This document shows, one piece after another, positions 16,595 through 25,388 of a stretch of DNA of 64,000 nt. The notes below the pieces were generated by a model. The model had not been told where the DNA came from, did no database searches, and saw only the letters and a program-made list of their open reading frames with translations. Origin of the DNA: Pseudalgibacter alginicilyticus (lineage in GTDB: Bacteria; Bacteroidota; Bacteroidia; Flavobacteriales; Flavobacteriaceae); NCBI RefSeq assembly GCF_001310225.1, contig NZ_CP012898.1, positions 1,178,001 through 1,242,000 on the forward strand, in the 5' to 3' direction. Position numbers and translations under genes: made by a program. Positions within the stretch are counted from its first letter, which is position 1. The number at the start of each line of letters is the position of its first letter.

Positions 16595-17837
16595 TTATAC
16601 TATTACTATTTCTTTGAATTTGTAGTTTAGCCTTTAAATCCTCCATATCCTCACTAACCTTTCTCTCTACCACTCTTGCATAGATTTGGGTTGTTGATAT
16701 TTTTGTATGACTTAATAATTTAGATACAGTTTCGATTGGCACCCCATTACTCAAGGTGACTGTTGTTGCAAATGTGTGGCGCGCCATGTGGAATGTCAAG
16801 TTTTTTTTTATGCCACAAGCGTCGGCCACCTCCTTTAAATATAAGTTAAGTTTTTCATTGGTAATAACAGGAAACAGAGTTTCTGTTATTTGGGTCATAG
16901 GATGATCTTTATATTTATCTATCATTTCTTGTGCCTTTTCCAATATAGGTACTTTGATAGGAATTTTTGTTTTTTGACGCTTTGATATGATCCAATCATT
17001 CCCATCGATTCCTTTGCTAATATTAAATTTATTAAGAGTAATTATGTCTGCATAACTGATTCCAGTATAACAACTAAATACAAATAAGTCTGTCACCCTT
17101 TCCAATCGCTCTATTGGGAAATTATAAGTCTCTAAATTAGAGAGTTCGTTCTCTGAAAGAAATTCACGTTCCTTCTTTTCCCATGTTGGTTTCCATCGCA
17201 TGAATGGATCTTTATCCACCCACTCCATATGAAAACCCAATGTTACCATTTTACGTAAACGCTGTAAATGTTTCATAACTGTATTATGGTTCATTGTCTT
17301 TGGATGGCCTTTTGGCCAATATCTATGTAGAAAAGTCTCAAAATCGCAAATAAATTTGTAATCCAACTGTTTTAGGAATACGTCGGTTGTTTTTAATGAT
17401 GTAATGAGAAACCTTTTTATATAGTTTTCGGTGATTCCAAAATTGATGATGGTACCTGGTGCCAAAGTGCTTTCGATTTTTCGGGTATGATAATCTATGA
17501 GCTCCTGAAGTGTTTTACTTGTTTCTAACTCTCCTCCGTAACTGGCTTTAATAAGTTGAGCCGTGATTAATTCACCCTTGAATTTTAAATCTTGGTAGCA
17601 CTGAAATAATTGAGTGTGAGTTTGGTCTAAATATAGATTTATTTGTCTAGCCTCACTGGAAGTTCCTTTTGCCCTTTTCTTTTTAGCATCCCAAAGCAAA
17701 ATATCAATTTTTCGTTTAAGACTTAAGTTCACTCGTTTACCATCAACTGTAATTCTGGCATAAAGTAATGCCTGGTCGTCATTCTTCTTTTTTTGGTTAG
17801 CCACAAAAAGAATAGAAAATGTGTTTGTGCTTCTCAT
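16587..17837 (-). CDS. IntDOT-like tyrosine recombinase whose stop codon lies in the tRNA fragment
   Basis: This 416-residue Bacteroidota-type integrase has an arm-binding domain (ALLYARITVDGKRVNLSLKR, about 24-43), a SAM-like core-binding domain (110-210) and a catalytic domain. Catalytic residues seen are H-M-A-R (His350, Arg353), His377 in LLSHTKIST and nucleophile Tyr386. The first Arg is replaced by Ser in CYTGISYADI, as is known for CTnDOT-type integrases. The last two Ser codons and the TAA are provided by the tRNA-Met anticodon loop, so the gene runs across the attachment core. A perfect 15-bp inverted repeat lies 78 bp upstream of the start and may be its operator or an arm site. It is probably the integrase of a second element at the same tRNA. 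Confidence 0.92.
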   Translation of the reverse strand: MRSTNTFSILFVANQKKKNDDQALLYARITVDGKRVNLSLKRKIDILLWDAKKKRAKGTSSEARQINLYLDQTHTQLFQCYQDLKFKGELITAQLIKASYGGELETSKTLQELIDYHTRKIESTLAPGTIINFGITENYIKRFLITSLKTTDVFLKQLDYKFICDFETFLHRYWPKGHPKTMNHNTVMKHLQRLRKMVTLGFHMEWVDKDPFMRWKPTWEKKEREFLSENELSNLETYNFPIERLERVTDLFVFSCYTGISYADIITLNKFNISKGIDGNDWIISKRQKTKIPIKVPILEKAQEMIDKYKDHPMTQITETLFPVITNEKLNLYLKEVADACGIKKNLTFHMARHTFATTVTLSNGVPIETVSKLLSHTKISTTQIYARVVERKVSEDMEDLKAKLQIQRNSNSISS

Positions 17838-17914
17838 AGTTGTCGTCTTTAAATTATTAAAAAATTATCAGATCGAAAGTCAAATCAACTAAACCAATTC
17901 AATATGTTAAAGTT

Positions 17915-17946
17915 TTCAAAGTGTCTGCTCTAGCAGACACTTTGAA
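17915..17946. repeat. Perfect 15-bp inverted repeat upstream of the integrase
   Basis: Arms TTCAAAGTGTCTGCT (17915-17929) and AGCAGACACTTTGAA (17932-17946) are separated by 2 bp. No T-run follows on either side, so it is unlikely to be a terminator. Its position 78-109 bp upstream of the integrase start suits an operator or a recombinase/accessory-protein binding site. Confidence 0.7.
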
Positions 17947-18014
17947 CTTTGGGTGTCGAATAGCTACCTTTTTAATTCAAAACAAATCAAATTAAATGAA
18001 CCTCTAAAAACTTG

Positions 18015-18048
18015 AAAACCACACAATTCATAAGAATTGTGTGGTTTT
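18015..18048 (-). terminator. Intrinsic terminator of the tRNA-Arg gene
   Basis: Arms of 15 bp (AAAACCACACAATTC at 18015-18029 and its complement at 18034-18048) enclose a 4-nt loop, with T/A runs on both sides. It lies 25 bp downstream of tRNA-Arg in its direction of transcription. Confidence 0.8.
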
Positions 18049-18072
18049 TGTAGCTATTTAAATAACTTTTAG

Positions 18073-18146
18073 TGACCTCGACAGGATTCAAACCTGTAAC
18101 CTCTTGAGCCGTAATCAAGTGCGCTATTCAGTTGCGCCACGAGGCC
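18073..18146 (-). tRNA. tRNA-Arg (anticodon ACG)
   Basis: This is a complete 74-nt cloverleaf on the minus strand. Acceptor GGCCTCG pairs with CGAGGTC (one G-U pair), with discriminator A. The anticodon stem CTTGA/TCAAG encloses the loop TTACGGC, giving anticodon ACG for arginine CGN codons. The T-arm CAGG-TTTGAAT-CCTG is intact. CCA is not encoded. It marks the edge of stable chromosome beside the mobile region. Confidence 0.95.
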
Positions 18147-18283
18147 TTTTTAAGTGGGTGCAAATATACATTTTTTATTAAATTATCTCCAAATTTTATT
18201 TCAATTTAATTAAAATCATATTTATTCTTTCATGATAGGTTTAAAACTATCAATATTAAACAACTTTTCATAGGTAACCTTTG

Positions 18284-18317
18284 TTACAAAATTTTGTAAA
18301 GCTCCAAACTATTTTTG
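18284..18317 (+). promoter_or_regulatory. Candidate operator and -7 box for the efflux operon
   Basis: TTACAAAATTTTGTAA (18284-18299) is a perfect 16-bp palindrome. TATTTTTG at 18310-18317 fits the Bacteroidota -7 consensus TAnnTTTG. The palindrome would overlap the promoter spacer, 40 bp before the TolC-type start, where a repressor could block transcription. No dedicated regulator gene is adjacent. Confidence 0.45.
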
Positions 18318-18338
18318 CAACAACAAATAAAACGATTG

Positions 18339-19649
18339 ATGCAAAAAATAATTTATACTTTAACACTATCTATTTTGTTTTGGAACTTAACATTGCAAGC
18401 GCAAGAACTAATTCCAATCACAAAAACTGAAGTCTTAGCTATAGTTTCAGAAAAAAACAGAACTATTAAGATTTCAGAAGAAGAATTCAACCAAGCTAAA
18501 GCTGATTTTAGACAAACAAATGCTGTGTTTTTACCAAACATAACAGCAAGTCACACAGGAATAGCCACCACCAATCCATTAATGGCTTTTGGCTCAAAAT
18601 TGAATCAAGAAATTTTAACGCAAAATGATTTTAATCCAGCATTGTTAAACAACCCTTCTCAGATTGAAAATTATAGTACAAAATTTGAAATTCAACAACC
18701 ATTAATCAATTTAGATGGTATATACCAACGCAAAGCTGCCAAATCAAAAATGGAAGCCATGTTATTAAAAACAAAGCGTACACAAGAACACTTGGTCTTT
18801 GAGGTTGAAAAAGCATACATGCAATTGCAATTGGCCTATAAAGCAGTAGATGTTTTAGAAAAAGCTTTAACTGCTGCCTATTCCAACAAAAATTTAGCAG
18901 ACAACAGTCTAAAACAAGGTTATCTTCAACGTGCAGATGTTCTAAATGTAGAAGTAAGAGTTACTGAAGTTCAAAACCAGTTACAAACAGCAAAAAGCCA
19001 TGTGCAAAATGCATCCAATTATTTGTCCTTTTTAATGAATGACGAAACCTATGTGATTTACACACCAACGGATAGTTTAACAATATCAAATTTAAACACA
19101 GATAATAAGTCTATTTCTAAAAACCGCTCAGATATTAAAGCAATGGAAATGGCTACAAATGCTTTTGAAGCAATGAATAAAGCTAACAAAATGGCCTTTT
19201 TACCAAGATTAAATGCCTTTGGAAGTTATGAACTATATGATGACCAATTATTTCAAGCAGATGCTAATGGTTATTTATTTGGTGCACAATTAAGTTGGGA
19301 TATTTTTCAAGGTTCTAAACGATTTGGAAAATCACAAAAAAGTAGAGCTGAATTTGAAAAATCAAAATTGGAATACAATCAATACATATCTAAAAGTAAT
19401 TTAGAATTAAACAAAGCCAAACGTGCTTTTTTAGACGCTAAAAACAAATTAAAATTAACCACTTTAGCCTTAGAACAATCTAAAGAATCTTTAAGAATAC
19501 GCACTAACAGATTTAAAGAAGGTTTAGAAAAAACATCCGATTTATTAATGGCTGAAACCCAATATGCACAAAAGCAATTGGAATATTACCAAACCATTTT
19601 TGAATACAATTACTCACAAGCCTATTTACAATTTTTAACTGAAGAATAA
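18339..19649 (+). CDS. TolC-family outer-membrane efflux protein
   Basis: The protein has 436 residues, with a signal peptide ending LQAQ (about 1-20) and two long helical, coiled-coil-prone halves characteristic of OEP/TolC proteins (for example ADNSLKQGYLQRADVLNVEVRVTEVQNQ-like helices and a late SLRIRTNRFKEGLEKTSDLL stretch). It forms the outer-membrane channel of a tripartite pump. I prefer the ATG at 18339 to an in-frame TTG at 18315, because the ATG gives a clean signal peptide. The adaptor gene begins 8 bp after its stop, and the RND pump follows, so the three form an operon. Confidence 0.93.
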   Translation: MQKIIYTLTLSILFWNLTLQAQELIPITKTEVLAIVSEKNRTIKISEEEFNQAKADFRQTNAVFLPNITASHTGIATTNPLMAFGSKLNQEILTQNDFNPALLNNPSQIENYSTKFEIQQPLINLDGIYQRKAAKSKMEAMLLKTKRTQEHLVFEVEKAYMQLQLAYKAVDVLEKALTAAYSNKNLADNSLKQGYLQRADVLNVEVRVTEVQNQLQTAKSHVQNASNYLSFLMNDETYVIYTPTDSLTISNLNTDNKSISKNRSDIKAMEMATNAFEAMNKANKMAFLPRLNAFGSYELYDDQLFQADANGYLFGAQLSWDIFQGSKRFGKSQKSRAEFEKSKLEYNQYISKSNLELNKAKRAFLDAKNKLKLTTLALEQSKESLRIRTNRFKEGLEKTSDLLMAETQYAQKQLEYYQTIFEYNYSQAYLQFLTEE

Positions 19650-19657
19650 TTTTTAAG

Positions 19658-20734
19658 ATGAAAACAATACATACAACACTTAGCCTTTTAATCATTTTAT
19701 TATTAACAAGTTGTGGAAGTGAAAACAAAAAAGAGCCTACAGATAATGCCCCTGCAATTCCTGTAAAAACAAGGCAAGTAGAAGCCAATAGCAATAATCC
19801 ATTTTTAAGTGTCAGTGGAAAAATACAAGCAACTAATAGTGCTGATTTAAGCACAAGAATGATGGGTTACGTTACTAAAGTGCATGTAAATGTTGGAGAT
19901 AAAGTTAATAAAGGCCAATTATTAGTATCAATTAATAATACCGATTTACAAGCAAAACGTGCACAGGTAGATGCTTCGATTACGGAAGCTACAGCCGCTT
20001 TTAATAATGCAAAAAAAGATTACAACCGATTTAAAAACTTACTTGCCAATAATAGTGTATCACAAAAAGAAATGGACGACATAACAGCTAATTTTGAAAT
20101 GGCAAAAGCGCGTTTAGAATCTGCTAATCAAATGAAAAATGAAGTCAATGCTCAATTTACATATAGCAATATTACAGCTCCTTTTAATGGAATAATTACT
20201 AATAAAAGTGTAAAATCAGGTAATATGGCAAATCCTGGAGTACCATTGATTAGTATAGAAACTCCAGATAGTTTTGAAGTTATAGCAATGGTTCCTGAGT
20301 CAGAAATTTCCGAAATTAAAAAAGAAACAACTGTAGATGTTTTAGTAAAATCTATCAACAAAACCGTTAAAGGAAAAGTTACAGAGGTAAGCAGCTCAGC
20401 TAAAAATACAGGAGGTCAATATATAGTAAAAATAGATTTAGAAAAAACTGATACGAATATACTGTCTGGCATGTTTACAACTATACAATTTCCCATAAAA
20501 AGAAAAGCAAAATCTGCCATGGTTTTAGTGCCTACAGAAGCCATTATCACCAACGGCCAATTATCTGGTATTTATACACCAAGCCAAAGTAATACGGCGC
20601 TATTACGCTGGTTGCGTTTAGGTAGGACTTTTGGAAATCAAGTGGAAGTATTATCCGGCTTAAATGCAGATGAAACTTATATCATTTCAGCTGAAGGGAA
20701 ACTTTATAATGGTGTTAAAATTTCAATTCAATAA
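19658..20734 (+). CDS. RND efflux periplasmic adaptor (membrane fusion protein), lipoprotein
   Basis: This 358-residue protein has a lipobox LLTSC (Cys19), so it is anchored to a membrane facing the periplasm. The order is that of HlyD/AcrA adaptors: a lipoyl half-motif (MGYVTKVHVNVGDKVNKGQLL, about 68-88), a helical hairpin (about 105-160), a second lipoyl half (FNGIITNKSVKSGNMANPG), a beta-barrel (ESEISEIKKETTVDVLVKS) and a C-terminal domain. It links the inner-membrane pump at 20873 with the TolC-type channel at 18339. The substrate cannot be read from the sequence. Confidence 0.93.
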   Translation: MKTIHTTLSLLIILLLTSCGSENKKEPTDNAPAIPVKTRQVEANSNNPFLSVSGKIQATNSADLSTRMMGYVTKVHVNVGDKVNKGQLLVSINNTDLQAKRAQVDASITEATAAFNNAKKDYNRFKNLLANNSVSQKEMDDITANFEMAKARLESANQMKNEVNAQFTYSNITAPFNGIITNKSVKSGNMANPGVPLISIETPDSFEVIAMVPESEISEIKKETTVDVLVKSINKTVKGKVTEVSSSAKNTGGQYIVKIDLEKTDTNILSGMFTTIQFPIKRKAKSAMVLVPTEAIITNGQLSGIYTPSQSNTALLRWLRLGRTFGNQVEVLSGLNADETYIISAEGKLYNGVKISIQ

Positions 20735-20832
20735 CTAAAAAGCTGCGTTAAGGATAAAAGTGAAAATATTTTTTTGCCAAATGCAAAAAAACATGGTGAG
20801 GATAACCTATTAAAAACGCAAACAAATAAAAA

Positions 20833-20854
20833 TTACCTCCTTAAAATGAGGTAA
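20833..20854 (+). other. Hairpin in the leader between adaptor and pump genes
   Basis: TTACCTC (20833-20839) pairs with GAGGTAA (20848-20854), 18 bp before the pump ATG. There is no T-run long enough to call it a terminator. It may modulate mRNA stability or translation of the pump relative to the adaptor. Confidence 0.35.
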
Positions 20855-20872
20855 TGTTAAAAAGGAATAATT

Positions 20873-23800
20873 ATGAAAGAAGGAATCGCAGGAAAAATTG
20901 CCAAGGTTTTTATACAATCAAAATTAACTGTTTTGTTAATGATTGTCTTTATGGTCATTGGGGTATATAGTTCGTTTCTAATTCCGCGTGAAGAAGAGCC
21001 ACAAATTGATGTACCTATGGCTGATATATTTGTTGGTTATCCAGGTGCCAGCCCTACGGAAGTAGAATCACGAGTCGTTAAACCATTAGAGCAATTAATT
21101 TCAAATATTAAAGGCGTAGAATACGTCTATTCAACGTCCATGAAAGAGCAAGCTATGGTGATTGTTCAGTTTTACGTGGGTGAAGATATTGAGCGTTCTT
21201 TTGTAAAATTATATAATGAAATTAATAAACACATGGATCAAATGCCTGCGGGTGTTACTTTTCCTTTAGTAAAAACACGTGCTATTGATGATGTGCCTAT
21301 GTTAGGGCTTACTTTGTGGAGTGAAAATTATGACGACTACCAATTAAACCTAATGGCCCAAGAATTGGAAGCTGAAATAAAAAAGGTTAATGATGTATCA
21401 ACAACACATAAAATTGGTGGAAGAAATCGTCAACTACGTGTAGTTTTAGATAAAGATAAACTAGCTTCAAGTGGATTGGATTTCTTGTCTGTTTCTGAAA
21501 TGATAAAAGCTAATAATGCCCAGTTGAGTTCTGGAAGTTTCGATAAAAATGACACTGAATTTTTAATTAACACAGGTCATTTTTTAGCATCTGCAACAGA
21601 TGTTGAAAACTTAGTAGTTGGAGTACAACAAAATCAACCCATTTATTTAAAACAAATTGCCCATATTATTGACGGACCAGAGGTGCCTCAAAACTATGTA
21701 AGCTTAGGTTTTGGAAAAGGGAGCGTAAAATCTTCAGATTATAAATCAGAATATCCAGCTGTTACCATTTCTATTGCCAAAAGAAAAGGCGCTGATGCCA
21801 TGAAAATTGCAGAGGTAATTATTGATAAAGTTAATCATTTACGCAGCAATTTAATACCTGATGATGTTCATGTTGAAATAACAAGAAACTACGGAGAAAC
21901 GGCTTCACATAAAGTATCAGAATTATTACTACACCTTATAGGTTCTATTTTTGCTGTTACCATTGTAGTTATGTTAGCCATGGGTTGGCGCGGTGGATTG
22001 GTGGTGTTTTTATCAGTTCCAATTACGTTTGCTTTAACCTTGTTAAGTTATTACATGCTCGATTATACATTAAACCGAATCACCTTGTTCGCTTTAGTAT
22101 TTGTAACAGGAATAGTGGTTGATGATTCCATAATTATTGCAGAAAATATGCATAGACATTTCAAAATGAAACGTCTCCCATTTAAACAAGCTGCATTGTA
22201 TGCAATTAATGAAGTAGGTAATCCTACTATTTTAGCAACATTTACTGTCATTGCTTCGGTGTTACCTATGGCTTTTGTATCTGGATTAATGGGGCCGTAC
22301 ATGGCACCTATGCCAATTGGAGCCTCTATTGCCATGATTTTATCATTATTCGTCGCTTTAACAATCACCCCCTACTTAGGCTATATTTTTCTAAGAGAAA
22401 AAGATAAAAAAGAGTTGATAGAAAAATCAGAAAAAGTGGTTGAAGACACTCTTATTTATAAAATTTATAACAAGTTTGAACGACCTTTATTAGAAAGCAA
22501 AAGTAAGCGCTGGTTATTTTTATTAGGAACCTTTGCCGTATTATTAGGAACGATGGCTCTGTTTTTTACCAATTCTGTTGCCGTAAAAATGTTGCCTTTT
22601 GATAATAAAAATGAATTTCAAGTTGTAATTGATATGCCTGAAGGCACAACATTAGAACGTACAAGCGTCGTAGCTCAAGAAATATCTCAATATTTATCAA
22701 CACGAACAGAAGTAGTAAATTATCAAAACTATATAGGAACATCGGCCCCTATTACTTTTAACGGATTGGTACGTCATTACGATTTACGAGGAGGGAGCAA
22801 TATGGCAGATATTCAAGTTAACTTAATTGATAAAGCTGAGCGCTCATATCAAAGCCATGATATTGCTAAATTATTACGTCCAGATATTCAAAAAATTGCT
22901 TCCAAATACCATGCAAATGTAAAATTAGTGGAGGTACCACCAGGACCACCTGTTTTATCTACCATTGTTGCCGAAGTGTATGGCCCCGATTACAATGAAC
23001 AAATTAAGATAGCAAATAGCATTCAAGATATTCTAAAAAACACCGAGGATGTCGTTGATATTGATTGGATGGTTGAAGATGACCAAACCGAATATCAATT
23101 TGAAATTAACAAAGAAAAAGCAATGTTATATGGGGTTGCTCCACAACAAATTGTATATACCGTGAATATGGCTTTATCTAATAAAGCAATAACATCACTA
23201 TATGATGAAGATGCTGTTAATCAAGTTGGTTTAGTTTTGGCTTTAGATGAAAAAGAAAAATCTACAGTTACAGATATTTCTCAATTGAAGGTAAAATCAA
23301 AATTAGGCAATATGGTGCCTATTGCAGATTTAATAAACATTAGCGAAACCAAAGCTGCAAAAAGTATATACCGCAAAAACCAAAAGCGTGTGGTTTATGT
23401 ATTGGCAGACATGGCTGGAAAATTAGAAAGCCCTGCTTATGCCATTCTTGGTATGGAAGAAAAGTTAAAAGACATCCCTTTACCAAAAGGTTATAAAATT
23501 AACGAAATGTATTTAGGGCAACCAGATTATGAAAATGATTATACCGTAAAATGGGATGGTGAATGGCAGATTACATTAGAAGTATTTAGAGATTTAGGAA
23601 TTGCTTTTTTAGGGGCCATTATCTTAATCTATATTTTAATTGTAGGATGGTTTCAAAACTTCAAAGCTCCCATAGTAATGATGGTTGCCATTCCACTGTC
23701 ATTAATCGGTATTATTTTAGGACACTGGCTAATGGGCGCATTTTTTACGGCTACTTCTTTTATTGGAATGATTGCTTTAGCAGGAATCATGGTTAGAAAC

Positions 23801-24067
23801 TCGGTATTGCTGATTGACTTTATTAACTTAAGAACCGCAGAAGGCGTGCCATTGAAACAAGCAGCTATTGAGGCAGGAGCTGTACGAACAACACCCATTT
23901 TACTTACTGCAGGAACGGTTGTTATTGGCGCATTTGTTATACTATTCGACCCTATTTTCCAAGGATTAGCCATTTCCTTAATGGGTGGTACTATTGTTTC
24001 AACAGTGCTAACATTATTAGTTGTACCACTGGTATACTATATGATTGAAAAGAAAAATTATTCATAA
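20873..24067 (+). CDS. RND-family efflux pump, inner-membrane subunit
   Basis: The protein has 1064 residues, the usual RND length. There is a first membrane helix (18-36), a large periplasmic loop beginning PREEEPQIDVP and GYPGASPTEVESRV, and a block of helices from about 350. The fourth-helix proton-relay motif GIVVDDSIIIAEN carries Asp417 and Asp418. The second half repeats the layout, with final helices carrying AGIMVRNSVLLIDFI. RND pumps expel drugs, metals or other toxic compounds using the proton gradient. The sequence resembles the AcrB/hydrophobe group more than CusA metal pumps because no Met triad stands out. Downstream genes point to stress and sulfur chemistry, so a natural toxicant is possible. 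Confidence 0.93.
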   Translation: MKEGIAGKIAKVFIQSKLTVLLMIVFMVIGVYSSFLIPREEEPQIDVPMADIFVGYPGASPTEVESRVVKPLEQLISNIKGVEYVYSTSMKEQAMVIVQFYVGEDIERSFVKLYNEINKHMDQMPAGVTFPLVKTRAIDDVPMLGLTLWSENYDDYQLNLMAQELEAEIKKVNDVSTTHKIGGRNRQLRVVLDKDKLASSGLDFLSVSEMIKANNAQLSSGSFDKNDTEFLINTGHFLASATDVENLVVGVQQNQPIYLKQIAHIIDGPEVPQNYVSLGFGKGSVKSSDYKSEYPAVTISIAKRKGADAMKIAEVIIDKVNHLRSNLIPDDVHVEITRNYGETASHKVSELLLHLIGSIFAVTIVVMLAMGWRGGLVVFLSVPITFALTLLSYYMLDYTLNRITLFALVFVTGIVVDDSIIIAENMHRHFKMKRLPFKQAALYAINEVGNPTILATFTVIASVLPMAFVSGLMGPYMAPMPIGASIAMILSLFVALTITPYLGYIFLREKDKKELIEKSEKVVEDTLIYKIYNKFERPLLESKSKRWLFLLGTFAVLLGTMALFFTNSVAVKMLPFDNKNEFQVVIDMPEGTTLERTSVVAQEISQYLSTRTEVVNYQNYIGTSAPITFNGLVRHYDLRGGSNMADIQVNLIDKAERSYQSHDIAKLLRPDIQKIASKYHANVKLVEVPPGPPVLSTIVAEVYGPDYNEQIKIANSIQDILKNTEDVVDIDWMVEDDQTEYQFEINKEKAMLYGVAPQQIVYTVNMALSNKAITSLYDEDAVNQVGLVLALDEKEKSTVTDISQLKVKSKLGNMVPIADLINISETKAAKSIYRKNQKRVVYVLADMAGKLESPAYAILGMEEKLKDIPLPKGYKINEMYLGQPDYENDYTVKWDGEWQITLEVFRDLGIAFLGAIILIYILIVGWFQNFKAPIVMMVAIPLSLIGIILGHWLMGAFFTATSFIGMIALAGIMVRNSVLLIDFINLRTAEGVPLKQAAIEAGAVRTTPILLTAGTVVIGAFVILFDPIFQGLAISLMGGTIVSTVLTLLVVPLVYYMIEKKNYS

Positions 24068-24106
24068 AAAAATTAGTAACATCAGTAGAAAATAACCTTT
24101 AAAAAC

Positions 24107-24412
24107 ATGAAATTAGTCATCGTTACAGCAGTCGAAGAATTTCAAAAAGATGTTTTGAAACTCTTCAAAAACTCAAATATTCAAAATTTTAGCAGCTCAG
24201 ACATTGATGGTCATAAAAATAGTGCACCTGTACTAATGGCTTCCAGTTGGTTTCCTGGTGAAAAATTTGGTAATGAATCGCGCTTGTTTTTCTCATTTAC
24301 TAATGATGAAAATATTGATGTATTATTCCTTCAGATTAAAGAATTCAATAATCAACTAGAAACCAACAACCCTATTAAAGCAGTTGTGGTTCCGATAGAA
24401 AAATTTATATAA
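24107..24412 (+). CDS. Small PII-like (ferredoxin-fold) protein
   Basis: A 101-residue cytoplasmic protein. It opens with a beta-strand KLVIVTAVEEF followed by an amphipathic helix (QKDVLKLFKNSNI), and it ends with AVVVPIEKFI. This is the beta-alpha-beta order of PII/CutA-like ferredoxin folds, and such proteins are sometimes encoded next to RND pumps. It starts 39 bp after the pump and is probably co-transcribed. I see no T-loop or known ligand motif. The fold is inferred by eye only. Confidence 0.6.
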   Translation: MKLVIVTAVEEFQKDVLKLFKNSNIQNFSSSDIDGHKNSAPVLMASSWFPGEKFGNESRLFFSFTNDENIDVLFLQIKEFNNQLETNNPIKAVVVPIEKFI

Positions 24413-24428
24413 CCTAAAAACAATAAAA

Positions 24429-24638
24429 ATGTTAAATACATATTTCAGAGTCATTGTAGGCTCTATGATACTACTAAGTGTTGTCTTAACCGTATATGTC
24501 CACCCAAATTGGATGTGGTTTACAGTGTTTATTGGTGTTAATTTAATTCAATCAGCTTTCACAAAATGGTGTTTATTAGAAACTATTCTAATGAAATTAG
24601 GAATTAAAAAAGAAGGTGGTAATTGTTCAACTTCTTAA
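24429..24638 (+). CDS. DUF2892-type small membrane protein (YgaP-like)
   Basis: A 69-residue protein with two hydrophobic helices (about 6-25 and 29-45) and the DUF2892 pattern YFRVIVGSMILLS, WFTVFIGVNLIQSAFTKWC, then a LGIKK tail. These occur alone or fused to rhodanese domains (as in YgaP) and belong to sulfur-handling clusters. It starts 16 bp after the PII-like gene and precedes the Crp-type regulator. Cys47 or so lies at the membrane face. Confidence 0.8.
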   Translation: MLNTYFRVIVGSMILLSVVLTVYVHPNWMWFTVFIGVNLIQSAFTKWCLLETILMKLGIKKEGGNCSTS

Positions 24639-24715
24639 TTTAAAATTTCCTTCTAAACCATATCAATAAAAACCCAACATACAATTAATTCCATTTTTAA
24701 TTGCTATTTTTGGGT

Positions 24716-25345
24716 ATGATTAAGGACTTACTACAACAAAAATTTGCAGCTACGTTAGATGACAATTTGATTTCGGAAATTTCAGAAAAAGGCATATTTA
24801 AAACATTCAAACAAAACGAAATCATTATTGATATCAATGAGCCTTTAAACTTTATTCCTCTTTTATTATCTGGAGACATCAAAATATTAAGAGAAGATAA
24901 CGAGGGCAATGAGCTACTTATATATTTTTTAGAAGCAGGAGATACTTGTACCATGTCACTTACCTGCTGTTTAGGCACCACAAAAAGTAAAATTAGAGCT
25001 GTAGCTGAAAAAGATTCTAGCCTTGTTTTAATTCCTGTTCAAAACATGCAAACTTGGTTTCATAATAATGAAAGCTGGAGAAACTTCATATTACAAAGCT
25101 ATCAAATACGTTTTGATGAAATGTTGGAAGCTATAGACAGCCTTGCTTTTATGAAAATGGATGAGCGTTTATACAAGTATTTAAAAAACAAAGTAATGCT
25201 AAATGACACTAAAACCATTCATATAAAACATCAAGACATTGCCGAAGATTTAAACACATCTCGGGTAGTCGTTTCCAGACTTTTAAAACAATTAGAAAAT
25301 GAAAGTAAAATAAAATTGGGGAGAAATAAAATTGTAGTTATTTAA
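24716..25345 (+). CDS. Crp/Fnr-family regulator with Cys cluster
   Basis: The 209-residue protein has an N-terminal cyclic-nucleotide-binding-type beta barrel (about 15-110) and a C-terminal winged helix (HQDIAEDLNTSRVVVSRLLKQLE, about 165-190). The loop where Crp binds cAMP reads AGDTCTMSLTCCLG, with Cys78, Cys84 and Cys85 and without the usual cAMP-contacting Arg. A thiol or persulfide sensor is therefore plausible (inference). The ATG at 24716 is preferred over the TTG at 24701. It sits between efflux/DUF2892 genes and the YeeE-TauE-ETHE1-like genes on the same strand, and it probably regulates the latter. Confidence 0.88.
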   Translation: MIKDLLQQKFAATLDDNLISEISEKGIFKTFKQNEIIIDINEPLNFIPLLLSGDIKILREDNEGNELLIYFLEAGDTCTMSLTCCLGTTKSKIRAVAEKDSSLVLIPVQNMQTWFHNNESWRNFILQSYQIRFDEMLEAIDSLAFMKMDERLYKYLKNKVMLNDTKTIHIKHQDIAEDLNTSRVVVSRLLKQLENESKIKLGRNKIVVI

Positions 25346-25388
25346 ACTAAGTTGGACTAAACAGAATATGCATTAAAAATACTAAATA

